Notes: generated from the letters alone by a model not told the origin. Counted from the stretch's first letter, positions 25,322 through 38,358 are shown. The stretch: DNA of 64,000 nucleotides from Acanthacorydalis orientalis (GCA_034766995.1 CM068318.1:4339001-4403000); one strand, 5' to 3'. Made by a program: numbers and translations.

Positions 25322-25846
25322 TGTATTTTCTTGAGAAGTTTGGGAAGTTTAATCCAGTGGGTCCTTGTTTCTTTATGTATCTTAAACCATTGATTAATCA
25401 GACGATTCATCCATCACTAGGACTTATTTTTTTTATTTCAAAGGTAATGGAGTGTTTTCTTAAAATATTTTCCAACCGTTGAAAAATCTGTTGGTATTAT
25501 AGAGAAAATCACTTATACTTGATATCATTTAATCGTCTCTTATGATGGACAGGTAAAAGTAGTCTCACACAACAGATTTATTAATCGTTACATGCTTACA
25601 GAAAATTTTCGCCATTGCATTATTTTCTTTTATTACTTTTTTATGCATTTTCATAAAGCAAGATTGTGTTTAACTACTGGCATGTTTGGCATGTCTTCGA
25701 AATATTTTAAAATAATTTTAAATTACAGACTGTATTCTTTTCTGATGTTTAATAGTTTTTTTTTTAAATTATAATTTTATGATTTGTTTTAAGAGTTAAT
25801 AGTAAGTAAATTACTCGTAACTTCAGTTTATTTTTTTGATATGTGG

Positions 25847-25847
25847 A

Positions 25848-25881
<34 letters not shown>

Positions 25882-25926
25882 ATTGTGCGAGTATGTGTAT
25901 ATGTAACAAGATGTGTGTGTGTGTGG
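25847..25926. repeat. (AT)n and (GT)n microsatellites
   Basis: AT at 25847-25880 with one G, then a GT run at 25911-25925. Confidence 0.9.
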
Positions 25927-25974
25927 GTATACACCATGATGATGTCCATTGTTTATATGTTCTTGATGTTTACA

Positions 25975-26060
25975 TGTGATCGTCGTCTGTCTGGCGGCGG
26001 GGGCGTTCGGCCGAGCGTAACGCGTCGTGTCGCTAAACCCCCACCCTATTTTATTTTGAC
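25975..26060. promoter_or_regulatory. Small very GC-rich patch
   Basis: An 85-bp stretch (tggcggcgggggcgttcggc) with many CpG sits between a TA/TG microsatellite and AT-rich DNA. No convincing coding frame. Confidence 0.2.
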
Positions 26061-26382
26061 CTCTGTGCGCCCCCGAAGCACTTTGTTATTTTGTTGCCTG
26101 TTGTTTGTTCTATCCTTACGATGCTAAACTAACTAACAACGACTGTGTATCATGATGAACTGTACGCTGAATAATTTACAATGCGATAGTTGGACGTATG
26201 ACATCATTTTTAAGTCAATGATTACTGGTGTACAACACTAATTACAATGATGGATTTTGTCCAGGTGTTTGGTAGGGATTTCTCGACGTTGATCCCGGAT
26301 ACGAACTCGTTTCGACTTGTTTAGAGAATGGTTTAATTACGAATGTTACATTCGCTGTATTTTACTTTACCGACGAGTTTGT

Positions 26383-26385
<3 letters not shown>

Positions 26386-26437
<52 letters not shown>
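26386..26437. repeat. (TA)n microsatellite
   Basis: 52 nt of TA. Confidence 0.95.
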
Positions 26438-26441
<4 letters not shown>

Positions 26442-27247
26442 AAATGTCAAATTTGTTTAGGATAAAGAGCGAGATTTTATATCTATGAGTATATCTTGTA
26501 CTTTTTAATCAGAGTACTGTTATAAAACATTTGCTGGATCATCCCATTTCTAAGATTCTGTTACGGATAACTCTTTCATATTACATGTCATTTGTTCACT
26601 TACACTTCATTGTTCAGTGAGGATTAAATTTAATTTTCACACTGTCACGGTTGGATTTTCTTCTTTTGCTAAAACTGAAAGACGATCAAAATAAAGTAAA
26701 TCTAATTAGGTTCACTCAGACTTCTGTCATTAAGATAGAAGGTAAAAATTATAAAATTTATTTTGAAATATCAATCTTTGTGAGTACTTATTGTTTGAAA
26801 TAAGAAAAAGTACGTCTTATAAATCTATATAGAGAAAATATTAAATGTATTCGTATGAAGAAGAAGGAAAGAATTTTTTAAAATTGATTCTATGTGTTTT
26901 TGAAAAAAAAAAATAAGGAAACTAGAAAAGAAAATTTAATAATTATTTTTCGGAGAAATTTTTAAACACCTGTCTTTACATAAAGGAATTAAAAAAGATG
27001 TGATTTTTTCATCGGCTGCGTAAATTAATAGAATTGACGGAGTACTACATAGATATAAACCAGCTGTTGCTTACAAAAAGATGTAATTTTACGTTAATGG
27101 CTGCGAAAGTGTTAGTGAAATTAATTATAGTAAACGATTTCTCAAAACATACCGTGAAGACAATTATATGTACAAAAAAACTACAAACATTAATTACTCT
27201 AAAATCTACAACCGATCATTTTTGAACTTAGCTTATTCAGTTTCCTC

Positions 27248-27251
<4 letters not shown>

Positions 27252-27314
<63 letters not shown>
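27252..27314. repeat. (TA)n microsatellite
   Basis: 63 nt of TA, just upstream of the candidate coding segment at 27365. Confidence 0.95.
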
Positions 27315-27317
<3 letters not shown>

Positions 27318-27364
27318 AAGAGATGTATACTAATTAATCTAAAAAGAGTATTGTCTGATAATTT

Positions 27365-27584
27365 GTGGAGAATACAAACAGTAACATCGCCGAGCGTACA
27401 AACCCAAAAGCTGCACACACAATAATAATCGCTGCTCCGCAAGTGGTGGCCGCTACTCTGGACGAATATTGGTACAACGCGGACGGTGTCACTATCCGAC
27501 CACTTAATTTGAATGCGTCCGATTCTCCCACGGTACCGGTTCACACAAACCCGTTTATTAATTATTCTATTTATACAGGTTTGC
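27365..27584 (+). CDS. Candidate coding segment with strong codon character, unknown protein
   Basis: A frame free of stops begins just after a TAA near 27362 and has marked coding character: AAPQVVAATLDEYWYNADGV and then RPLNLNASDSPTVPVHTNPF, with GC-rich third positions. If spliced, a weak acceptor (aatacaaacag) at 27381 and a donor TTGC|GTATGT at 27584/27585 would give phase 2 in and phase 1 out, the same phases as exon B, so it could be an alternative to B. The acceptor has a poor pyrimidine tract and a 63-nt TA repeat lies just upstream, which weakens the call. The complementary strand is also open here in two frames, one encoding a hydrophobic stretch, so strand choice is not certain. 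Confidence 0.28.
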
Positions 27585-27680
27585 GTATGTACACACATAT
27601 TAGTGCGTTTATTACATTTATACACATATCTTTAATCAGTTTATACACCCATACATGTGTACATACATAACATCCATTTA

Positions 27681-27711
<31 letters not shown>
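27681..27711. repeat. (TG)n(TA)n microsatellite
   Basis: 8 nt of TG then 22 nt of TA. Confidence 0.9.
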
Positions 27712-28188
27712 GTATAATGTATGGGTGAGTGTGTATACAAACTTAATGAATATCAATATATGAATTTTAATCATCTTTGATCTTTTACGAAAACAGAGCC
27801 TGTGGACCACATAGTTTGATGACCCTTATTATAAATTATATTTAATACATAGGAGTTTACGAATTATGTAAATTACTTGTTGTTTAAAAATAAACGGAGG
27901 TATACTTTGTGTGTGTCTGTTTTTTTTTTGTCCAGATGGAAAATATGTAAACAAACAATTAACGATTTTAACGAGGATCTGATTGAGAATCTATGGAAAT
28001 GAACGTAGGGACTCTTGAAAGGATTTTTAAACCGATGGAAAAGAATATATTCCTCGATTTTGTCATATATTTGTAATTTCTGTACATCATTTTTTTATCG
28101 ATGTGTAAATTTAATTCAGTTGATATTTTTGATTCAGTGCATAAATTGAAAAAAAAAGTAGTTCGAGGTGAAAAATGGGAATTATATT

Positions 28189-28757
28189 AAGTTGGTAGAA
28201 AAATAATTGCAGTTTGTGTTTTTCAAATTCATATACATTTACAGCTTTTTTGATTTTCGTAGCTGTTTTAAGTTGTTCAGAACTGTTGGATGACTAACGC
28301 TTAACTTTTGTGCAAGCTGGTGAATTGTTGTGGATGGTGATGATTCAATTAAAGCCATCAGTTGGTCGTTATGAACTGAAGAAGGACGTTCGCGACCTTC
28401 TTCATTTTCAAGGCCCCTGTCCCCAGCACGAAAATTTTGAAACCACCATTGCACCGCACGTTCCTTAACAGTACCCACACTAAAAGTATCATTTAGTTTA
28501 TGAGCAGTTTTTGCTGCCTTACCATCCGTTTTGAACTCATACAAATATTTTGCTCTTATTTGCTTCTTTTCCTTCTTTAATTCAATAGCCCAATTTGAAG
28601 CAAAATTAATAATAAAGCCATAGTCGATGTTACCAAAATACAGACCGAAAAATGCACTTTAAAATAATATTAATATGAACACGATGGAATGACACTTTCA
28701 TTGAAAAAAATTATGGTTAAAATTCAAAAAAAAACTATAGTTATTTTTTTGCCAAAC
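28189..28757 (-). mobile_element. Internally deleted mariner, copy 2
   Basis: Same family and same internal deletion as copy 1, in the opposite orientation. The + strand left end gttggtagaaaaataattgc is the 3' TIR; the right end (ttttttgccaaac) is the diverged 5' TIR, and a TA lies next to each end. On the minus strand a 101-codon frame is intact (ELKKEKKQIRAKYLYEFKT, AVQWWFQNFRAGDRGLENEE, SVSHPTVLNNLKQLRKSKK) and ends just after the second HTH. No catalytic DDD part exists, so it could at most make a DNA-binding fragment. Confidence 0.9.
28239..28604 (-). pseudogene. Mariner transposase DNA-binding fragment, open frame
   Basis: About 120 codons without a stop carry the mariner N-terminal segment and both HTH motifs (KAAKTAHKLNDTFSVGTVK; QWWFQNFRAGD; LAQKLSVSHPTVLNNLKQL) and stop at the deletion junction. 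It is less damaged than copy 1. Known full-length mariner transposases are near 345 residues, so about two thirds are missing, including all catalytic residues. Confidence 0.8.
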
Positions 28758-30801
28758 TAATACATTATAAAATTAGCTATCATCGATTCTAATGCGTTTA
28801 TATGTACTTAGATGGAAATCCCATAATTTTCAACACAAAAGTTTTTAGTTTTTAAGGTATTAATTCCTTTTTGAATAACTTTTTTTTAAAAAAAATCAAT
28901 TGGATTTAAGTGTAAGACTTTATTTATCAAATGTATTGACTACAAATCGATCACAGTTTAAACTTGGTTCGTTAATCAGTTTTGATTCTTTTTAATTTTT
29001 TTGAAAACCAGTTTTTATACTTTTATTACAGTTAATCTCCATATAAACCAACTCTTATTTAATACATGTTAAAACTGGAAGAGGTCATTTTCAAATTTTA
29101 TTACACTTTATAAATGTTGAATAAGAATTTATTAATCGAAAATATACTGTTTACATAAAAATTTTATTTTGCAAACGAATTTTGATGGAATTCTATTTGA
29201 TAGTATTTTATCTCTGATTAATTTTTATATGGTAAGATTAGTTTATTGGATTATACAAATTATACAGTTAGTTATAAATAAAAAAAATAACGGATGAGAT
29301 AATCCTATCAGTACTTTTAATTCGGCCAATTTCATTTCAATGAATAAATCGCCAAACAGTAATTGATAATGTGCACATATAACGTGCAGATCTGGTAAGA
29401 TTTAGACATGTGTCAGGAACTAAACGCTTGACACTCATTGTACAGACAAAGCTGTGCACTACAGGAACGTTCGTGTCACTTTCATGGCTTAGGTCACGAT
29501 AGTTTCATAGCCACAAGCGCTCATTAAAATTTAATAAACAGTTTTTTTTTCCTCAGAGTCTAACTAAGTACGTTTATTTATATTAACTAAATGTGTGGTT
29601 TCAACAATTGCCGATAGTAAAAAAAAAACTTTACGTTTGTACAACGTACGTCATATGATATTTACTTATTTCTATTAATATTTTTAGAATGGTTTTATTG
29701 TTATCTTCTGTATATAAATAAATTGTATTTGTTCGATGTAACGGATGAGGAAATAAAATTGAAATTGCAATGCACTGATAGAATTGAACTTTTTGCTATC
29801 AAGATTGTTTTTAAATGCGTCAGGATTAAAAATAAATTGAAATTGTGAAGTATAAAGATTAAAATGAAATTGTAAAGTGTAAAGATTAAAATAAGTACTA
29901 AAAAGAAATATATTTAAATCGTATGTTCAGGTCTATAGGATTCATTAAATAGTAATAGATTTTGAATGTTAAAGTAATTCAATGACTTCAAGTACAAAAG
30001 TTATATGAACTGATGTATGTTATAAATAAAAAAAAGAAGGAAAAATAGATTCAGCGGTGATACAGGATTAAACCTAATGAATTTTTATTTGAGTTTAAAC
30101 TGAGCTTCGGTCCAGTATTATTTTTATTTTTTTTCTGTTTTATATTAATTAAGAACAGTGTCTCTGGATGGGTATTCATTTTTTAAAATTATTTATAAGT
30201 GAAATAGAACAGAGGTATGCGTTGAGTAAAAAGACTGCTCCAGTAAAAAATATTAAAAGTAATTAAAACACTTAGCTCTTGATTCTTTCAAGATATCAGA
30301 CAGTTAAAATAATGTGCATATAGGAAGGGTTCTGAATAAAATTTAGACATTCAAATCGTTTTTCACGTTTCTTTTTCCCATTTTTGGAATTCGAAAATAA
30401 AAGTGATTTGAAAAAATCAGTTTTGGTGCTGACGAGAAATGCAAAATTTAAGTATCAGTGTGTGCTAACCAAAAATGCCAGCGAGTTTTAAGTCGTGCAG
30501 TTAGCCACTAGTTACACATTTTTTTCGTTACATCAGCTTTTATTTCTTTTATTCAGTTTGTAATGTTGTTTTTTTAACATTTATAGCGAACATCTTTAGT
30601 TTTTTTTATTTTTAATGTTACTATAATACTTAAATAGAAATATAATTATACAGTATATTTTTTCTTTCGTTTTTAAATGAATTTATATCTGATATTAAAT
30701 TATCTATCACATTGTGTAAATGATTGTATTGTAAGATGTTCGTTCAATTTGAAAACACTTCACCTGGTCTATAAAAATACATGACGTGCACCGAGATAAG
30801 C

Positions 30802-30802
<1 letters not shown>

Positions 30803-30851
<49 letters not shown>

Positions 30852-30863
30852 GTGTGTGTGTAT
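30803..30863. repeat. (AT)n(GT)n microsatellite
   Basis: 46 nt of AT then 12 nt of TG. Confidence 0.95.
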
Positions 30864-30879
30864 GCACATATAATGGGAC

Positions 30880-31080
30880 CCTCCCTGAGCACAATTTGTT
30901 GATCGCAGAGGGCGCGGCGACTGGCGCGGGCGGCCGAGCGTGCTTCCGTTCTGAATATCTCCTCTCGATGCCCGAAAGGCCCTAAACGTGCACTGAAATC
31001 GTCGATTTTCGTTACGCGCGATTTTAAAAGAGACGAGACGCGTACGCGAACGTAAAGTTGAACAGAGACGCGAGCGAATC
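30880..31080. promoter_or_regulatory. CpG-rich patch, candidate promoter
   Basis: The sequence gcgcggcgactggcgcgggc and following CpG-rich bases contrast sharply with the TA repeat just upstream. A minus-strand ORF here is Arg/Ser-rich low-quality sequence. A strong acceptor (cagttttaatttcag) lies at 31322 downstream on +. Confidence 0.25.
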
Positions 31081-31716
31081 ATTGCGTGTGGATAATTTCG
31101 AAAAAAAAATTGTTATATATCCACTTTGTGTGTAGATGTAGTTTTAATTTTCTACTTAAATGCGCAATTATACGTTTCGTTTTTTTTTCGTCTTCTTTTG
31201 AACATGTTTTGTGTACGTAATTGATAATTGTCGCTAGGGAAATCCTTACATACTCTGTGTTTTAAACAATGCAGTCGAATTGTACTTAAAAGTCTTTTCG
31301 TTTTAAACAGTTTTAATTTCAGTTAACGCTGCCGTCTTTGTTAGTGTGCACATGGGTTGTTATTTTAAGTGTGTACGCATTTAGGAGAGCTTTTGTATAT
31401 TTTAGAATATAATAACAGATATCGTAGTCTGTTCGTTGTCAGATCAGATATTGTGTTGTTTAAACAGCTAAATGGTTCTCCTGAGATCAGCTTATCCTTC
31501 GTTACTTTATTGTTGAAGTCTTCTTGGTTATTCGTAGATAATATAAAATGCACACAGTCATATATTCTTAATATTTTCAATTGTATATCAATTTTATTTT
31601 TTTTTATCTCGTATTTCATTTTATTATACTAATCTATGACTGTCAACTTATTTTCTAAGCAAATAACTACTCAAGTGGTTAACTAGCACCAAGATCACCA
31701 GGATGTTTGAATAAAT

Positions 31717-31947
31717 ATGTTTCTCGTAAATCTGTACTCGTATCACAAGCATGACTGTAAGAATAGATTGTATGTGTGTGGTGTTATAAGCACAGAACTG
31801 TTCCGTCAGTGGATGTCTGCACTGTACTCTATAAGGAAAAGAACAAACGGTAAGATTAATCGAAAAATAACAGAAATATCTCTTCGTTGCCGAAACAAAA
31901 AAGGCGCATACCAATTAACAGGTATTGAATTGATTTCACCGGATTGA
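31717..31947 (+). CDS. Small ORF of 76 codons with an internal donor-like site, unknown
   Basis: An ATG-initiated frame passes through GVISTELFRQWMSALYSIRK and ends at TGA 31945-31947. A donor-like AACG|GTAAGA lies inside near 31849. The minus strand is also open. No motif recognised; listed only because composition is less repetitive than neighbouring frames. Confidence 0.12.
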   Translation: MFLVNLYSYHKHDCKNRLYVCGVISTELFRQWMSALYSIRKRTNGKINRKITEISLRCRNKKGAYQLTGIELISPD

Positions 31948-32039
31948 GGAATTGACAATGGAATAATTGTCAATCGAGGACATTGCTCGTACGAAACGGA
32001 TAAAAGAACTGTTTTTTTTTTCTGTCGATAATACTGATT

Positions 32040-32340
32040 AGTAATTAACGTCGGCAGGAGGTTATCCAGTTTCGACGAGTACTCGACGCGATCGCCCGAG
32101 GCATCAGTGCACGCTTCCTACTCAGCGCTCATCTCCGTCCGGTCGCACCGGACGAAGATCGATCGACGCCCACTGCCGGCCGCTCGACAGAGACGACCGT
32201 CTAATAACTGTGAAGTCGTGGCTATTGATAATTTCATGTATGGTCGAACGCCGGACGCGCGAGTATAAGAAAAAGAGACACATTATGTTTCGCGAATAAA
32301 AAATCGAATTTGTCCCGCCTTTCATAACTGTACTATTGTG
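32040..32340. promoter_or_regulatory. CpG-rich patch, candidate promoter; strong acceptor downstream
   Basis: About 300 bp rich in CpG (tactcgacgcgatcgcccga; ccggtcgcaccggacgaag, itself a small inverted repeat). A very good + acceptor, gcttcgtgttgtttttcag, lies 100 bp downstream at 32435 and opens into a 33-codon phase-2 frame. This is compatible with an alternative promoter and first exon, but no good donor was found in the patch. Confidence 0.28.
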
Positions 32341-33689
32341 GCGCGCCGTTGATATTTCCGTACCTATTTCGCTTGCTTTTTTTTCTGTTCCATTGACTTT
32401 TATAACTTGGTCGTTTGCTTCGTGTTGTTTTTCAGCGCGAAGAAGGATGCTGTAATGTTTATTTTAAATGTTCTCAACATTTCGATATCCGGTGAAAACA
32501 ATGTTCGTTGCGTCATATCTATATGTTTTTCTCAATGAATTGCACTGTAATGCAGAGTGAATGCTCGTGGATGTAATTTCTGATCGTTAATAAGTTCGAT
32601 TATCGTCTCTGCGCGACTGGATCCGTAGTAGAACATGCATCATTATCGAACGAATCGATGTGTCGGATGTCGTGCATTATCATGCTGTTTAGCACTCTTT
32701 TCTATCTAAATTTATCAGAGTACAAATTGATTTCAATTTAAAAATACATCGTTTCGATTGACCGCTTCTATAAAAAGACGAGACGCATTTCTATGACATT
32801 TTATATTAGATTCGGATACGAAGAATAAAACTGTATCGATATTCCATATTAGTGCACGTTTTGTGTGCTTTCAGGAAAATAATGTGTTCTAAAACCACTC
32901 TTTTTAAAATAATTATTCTATGAAAGCCGAAACGAATGAAGAAATATCTCTTTTACAGCACTGTTTCAAAATTTATTGACAGGCTTGATTTTAATTATTA
33001 AAAGTATATTAATATTGGTCTGTTGCACACACATACACAGACCAGTTTGATTTGTGATTTAAATTTTAACTTACACCACCGAATCCAAAGATTACAAGTA
33101 ATTAAAAAATCAGCTGCACAATAATGATTGCAATTAATTCGCGCATTATTCTGGATAATTTATTCAAATGTTATGTTCTTTATTCGCCGCTTTTCTCGGA
33201 AGCCAGTCCGAGAAATACGAAATGGATCCGATGTGTTTATGATTCATAAACATTTAGAGTAATTGCTATCCAACGAAAATTATTTTATTAGTCACAGCAA
33301 CACAATACGAATCGCATTGAATAATTGATAATAGAGCAAGCTGTATATAATTGGATTGAGAATAAAATAGACTGTGGCATCAATACGTATAAGCGAGTAT
33401 ATAGTGGAGTGGCATCATGGATGATGTCGTCGTCAACATCAATTGGTTTGGTCTACGTGGTGGAAGATCATTTTCATTCGACTATGTTGGAGTTATTGTA
33501 ATTTGAATATATTTTTTGTACTTTTTGTTCGCGATTCCTTTACAGTATCTCAGTTAGTATTTCTTTCGGTTGTCAATAAATAATTGAAAATCTTAATTCA
33601 TCATCGTTATCAATTTTTTATAGTTCATTGCTTAAGAGGTTTTAATATTTTTTTTTCCAATTTATACTGTTTTTCGTAGATTTAAATGA

Positions 33690-33794
<105 letters not shown>

Positions 33795-34363
33795 CAGTTA
33801 TTTTACATTCACAGTTATTGTACACATTTTTCTAATCAGAATATTTAGTAATCGATTATCAAACATTTTGACCAGAAAAAAATTGTAAAGTAAAAATTTA
33901 TTTGTGAATAAATCTAGCCCCAGTGTATGAACTATAATTAACAAATACATTTGTTTAAATATCACATTAACCAAGCATTTAGATTTTATATATTTGTTTT
34001 ATTTTTCTCAAATTATTCATTGCTCTTGTTGTGGCGTTAAATAACATTTTTTTCTTATTGAAGTCGAGTGAAGCGACGCTTTAATTTAAAATTAGTATAA
34101 TCTGTTTAATCAGTTGGCTTTTTTAAAACAGCAATCGATTAAATTAATGTCTGTTTGTTGAAAATGGATGTGGTCGATTATAAAGAATGATTTACTTAAA
34201 ATATGTATCGAAGTCAACCTCGACATACATATATGGCTGCTTTCACGCTTCGAACCTTCCATCGAAGTCACTGAAAATCTCTGGGGTGTAATCATTCGTC
34301 CTCCAGTCGTGTGTCCGTCGTGCAAACCCAACGTGTTGATAGCTAAGATATCTTGTATTCAGT

Positions 34364-34726
34364 TTATGATTTGTGCGTGACATACATATAATATTGACCT
34401 AAATATTGGTTCGACGACGGCCCGCGCCAGCTGAGCGCGTCCCCTTTTCCCACCACCCGCGCATCCCGTACGTGCCCGCACTCCGTGATGATGAACAACT
34501 TCCGGCGTGACGTAGCGTCGGATGCAGTCGCCGCAGACGTCATCGACGTTGATGTGCGAGGCGAGTATTTGTAATGGAAATAAGAAAAGTATTGCCGAGA
34601 GACGAACGTTTCGATTTTTTTTTCCACTAGCATTCGAGCCTCGCGAGTATCATGTAACGTTTGTTTCGAACGTCGTCGTTTACATGATTCACCACCGACG
34701 AATGTCATCCGTAGATCGTTTAACAT
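34364..34726 (-). CDS. 120-codon open frame over a GC-rich patch, unknown
   Basis: One of the longest stop-free frames outside the TA repeats. The distal part (about residues 50 to 110) has coding-like composition, e.g. SDATSRRKLFIITECGHVRD and GKGDALSWRGPSSNQYL, whereas the start is basic and unremarkable. It overlaps a patch with ETS and CRE consensus sites, so the openness may only reflect high GC and few stops in a promoter. No clear splice acceptor precedes the better part. No family recognised. Confidence 0.18.
   Translation of the reverse strand: MLNDLRMTFVGGESCKRRRSKQTLHDTREARMLVEKKIETFVSRQYFSYFHYKYSPRTSTSMTSAATASDATSRRKLFIITECGHVRDARVVGKGDALSWRGPSSNQYLGQYYMYVTHKS
34400..34560. promoter_or_regulatory. 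GC-rich patch with ETS and CRE consensus sites
   Basis: ACTTCCGG (34498-34505), TGACGT (34508-34513) and GACGTCA (34536-34542) lie within 45 bp. ETS next to CRE is a common arrangement in promoters of broadly expressed genes. Direction is unknown. Confidence 0.35.
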
Positions 34727-35569
34727 CTATTGAAACATTATGTATTTGTTCACGTTCTGTCTCGCATGCTAACCGAATCTCGAATCGTACGATACGGCTA
34801 ACACTGTTTAATTAAACATCAAACTTCGTCAGTTATCTAATAAAGAAAACCGTACGCTTTATCTGGAACTACACATGCATGTTCGTGGAAAAAGGTTCTT
34901 TATGTTGGATGCATGTGTGTAGAATTTAATAGTGGCAGATGAGTTTTGCGGTTGACCACAATTTTTATGCGTTGTTTTAGATCTTATTGTATGGCCTCTT
35001 GTGTACGGAGATGACCTCTGTTGAAATTTAATATTATTTGATAAATGTTTAGAAAAGTTGATATGATTGTTTTACTTAACATTTGATTGTTTATAGTTTC
35101 AGTAATCAGCCGCACTTTAATTTATACAATATAATTCTGTGTAAATTTCAAGTGCGTACTGAACTGTATCCAAGGCGCGTGTAATATTTACTAAGTAAAA
35201 AAATCGAATCAACTTAATTTTAAACGTGTCGCATTTTTAATGTATTTCATCATTTTTAATGTATTTTTTCAACTAATTTGATTCTATTCTAGGATTTCTC
35301 GACTTCATCTCGTTCAAATAGATTTAAATAACATGATTTAGGTTTCTTAGCATTTGTTTAAAATTTGATCAAAAATTGCAAGTAGTATCAAATTACATAT
35401 TTAAAGAGTTAATGTTTTTTTCTATTTTCTCTTCTTACAAGATTGTCAAATAATGAATGTAGAACCACTGTTAAGACCACTATCTTAAATATTTCCATAA
35501 AACGTGTACATTTATGGTTAAATTCGACCATTTCGCAACTGTGAGGTGAACACCAATATAAATCAAATC

Positions 35570-35825
35570 ACGTGTGCGTGCAGTGATGCGAGTATGCAGT
35601 TCTACTTCCGGTAGTACCATCGACCTGCTCACCCCTAGACAGCTACCGTACGGCGGTGTCACCACACCCCCGCAAGTAGACCATCGTGCGTGTGTATGTG
35701 TGTACGTCTCTATGTGTCTATCCCTTCGCCGCACCACTTCCGGCCGTATGTGTGCCATCGTCAACAACCCTTGGTACAGTCGTTTGTGTTGCTTCTGTTT
35801 ACATCTGACGCACGGTTCTTAAACA
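35570..35825. promoter_or_regulatory. GC-rich patch with two ETS consensus sites
   Basis: ACTTCCGG occurs at 35604-35611 and again at 35736-35743, both in the same orientation, in 250 bp of raised GC. Open frames on both strands here (82 and 95 codons) are not convincing. Confidence 0.3.
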
Positions 35826-38354
35826 GTGGTGTCTTTTTGTTCGAGCGTGGATTTTTTTTAAAGACCGTATATTTATGTCGAAGTAAGTAATTATTTAACA
35901 CTTCGAACAGAGCTCGTAAACTGTTGAATAAACATATCGAAACGATGTGTAATTACCAGTTCGAATGTTTGAAACTGGTCAGTTTTTATGGAAACATTCG
36001 GTTTGATTTCTGTTTTTTTGTTGTTTATTTAAACGAACATTTATAAATAAATGTTGATCTTGAATTTAACATTAACGACTTGATAAATTTATGTATTATT
36101 TGTTATTTAACTGTTCAATTTATATTTCTTTATAAAAATAAATATTTCAATTAAATCTTATTTGATATCATTTATATAAAGAGTATAATTCATATGTGTA
36201 CCAAATAAATAATGTTGAATAGGGAAAAAATAAAAATAATAAAAGATAAATCCATTAAGGAAAGACAGAATTTTAATTTTTCAGTGATTGTACTGATTAA
36301 ATATATTATTTTTCTGTATTTTCTGACGGACATGTATATTAGATTCCAATCTACTAAAAAAAAATAAGGAAGAATGATAATGATAAAAATTTTAATCAAA
36401 TAATGTGAAATTACGGAAAGTATTTTTATGTTGGAAATAAAAATAATTTCTTTTGAATAATGTTTTGTTAGTAGTTCTAAATATTAAAAATTGTCAGTAT
36501 TTTTGAGTCGATTTTGATCTTTTTAAAAATAACAAATATTAATTGTTAAAAAAACGTGTGGATATTTTTGAATAGTGTTGTTTTTATTGCTTTTCTTGTT
36601 TCTATGTTTTTTTTTTTATAGTAACAATATCTTTTATTATAAGATAGAGATTGTTTACTATTTTTTAAGATATTTAATCGAGTATTATAATAATGATATG
36701 TCTTTAAGAGATTATTCATTGGAAGTCTGTCTCTTTAATTTCAAAAAACGTAGAATCCACGCAACCGTCCGTAACATTTTTGCATCCGCTGCATCCGAAT
36801 CTCTAATTTACTAGTGTTTGCGTTTAGTGAATAACCGTACCTTTACTCGTCGTCCCCTAACCGTGACACTACATCGTAATGTACTTATGAATGGTCTTTA
36901 TGGATCGAACCTAACCTACCTTCTGCTATAGAACCCTGCGTACTGCTAAAGAATCTGAATTCTTTTCATGGTTTGATCACATCTAATTGCGATTGCAAGC
37001 GAGATATATTTTTTTGTTTTCAATTCACAATTAGTATATGAGGAATGTGCATGGAAGATGACATAAAAGACATTCTTCGGATTGTTCACAGTCTAAGACA
37101 CTGTGGGAATTCGAATCAAATTTATTCATTTCGTACTCGAAATCAGTATTCAAAATGTGGGAACGGTCAGTCCATTGTAAATATATAAACGAGTTGCGTC
37201 CGTACCGCTGATTTTCTCTCAATACGAGAACATTGAAAAAATATTCATCGTTAATGTGCAGGCATTTCAAGTTCACGTGCTTGTTGTTTATGCGCTGTGA
37301 AAATGTTTAAGGAGGAGACAACGTTGGCTCTGCAAAAAAACGTCATTGTACATCGGAATTAATAAATCCGTATTTAATGTTTTTCATACATTGCAAAACC
37401 GCGCCAAGAAGATTTAATAAAAAGAATCCATTAAGAAAATAAAGATATATTTTACAAAAATATTTAATTATCTTATCAATATTTTGTTTTCATTTTCTAA
37501 ATGATAGAAGAGTGTATGTGGATAGAATTGCTTATCAGATAAATCAGATACATTAATACATAGTAATTTATCTATGAATTCTATCCAGCTGCATCTAAAT
37601 TCGATTCGAAATTTCAGAACCATGTTTAATTCACATGCATACACAAGTACGAAAATACAAATCTGATTTCCTTCGAGTTTATTATTAAATTCATGTTTCG
37701 CACATTTTATTAAAAACTTGTCAGTGTCAAAAAAAAAATAAGCTGATTAAATAAAATGTTTATGTTTAAGCGAATACGAATAATTTCAAGGATGAATGAT
37801 TAATATAAATCTCAATTTATAATAAAATATATCCAAAAATTATTCACTGGCGCCTCGGAAACATATTTTTTATTCTATTTATTAGCGCCGAACGATATTT
37901 GTCATATTTCTTTTCGATGCAACGTGAGTTAGAAATACACAAACCGAGACAGTTCGATGCTGAATATTTAGGTTGAAAGTGTGGCGCGTGAAAGGAACGA
38001 AGGATAAAAAAAAGACACGAGTCAATTTGTTTATAACGCGTGTTACAACATTTAGTTGTTGCCGTAGAAAAATATAAATGAACTGAAGTGAAAATAACCG
38101 CGTCTTGTCCATTTCAATGTGCCAATTTAATGCGGCATCAAAGGAGCGAAACGCTCGAGAATTTGAGCTTTTAATTAACAACTTTTCGTTAAATATATGT
38201 ATATACATGTACGTGTGTGTGTATGCTGTTTCTTTGAACAAAAAACTGTTACAAGACTACGCGTTTTGGCAAGTGGAAATTTCAATGTTTCAACTTTATT
38301 TATAATACTGTGTTTATTGACATCTCTCATAAACTTACATACATATATTTATAC

Positions 38355-38358
<4 letters not shown>

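Noticed and set aside
25425..25450. tttatttcaaag|gtaatg as a further ratchet point
   Set aside because: AAG is a poor acceptor and GTAATG a weak donor.
29340..29400. Possible small exon ending CAGATCTG|GTAAGA
   Set aside because: All three frames between the nearest acceptor and the donor contain stops.
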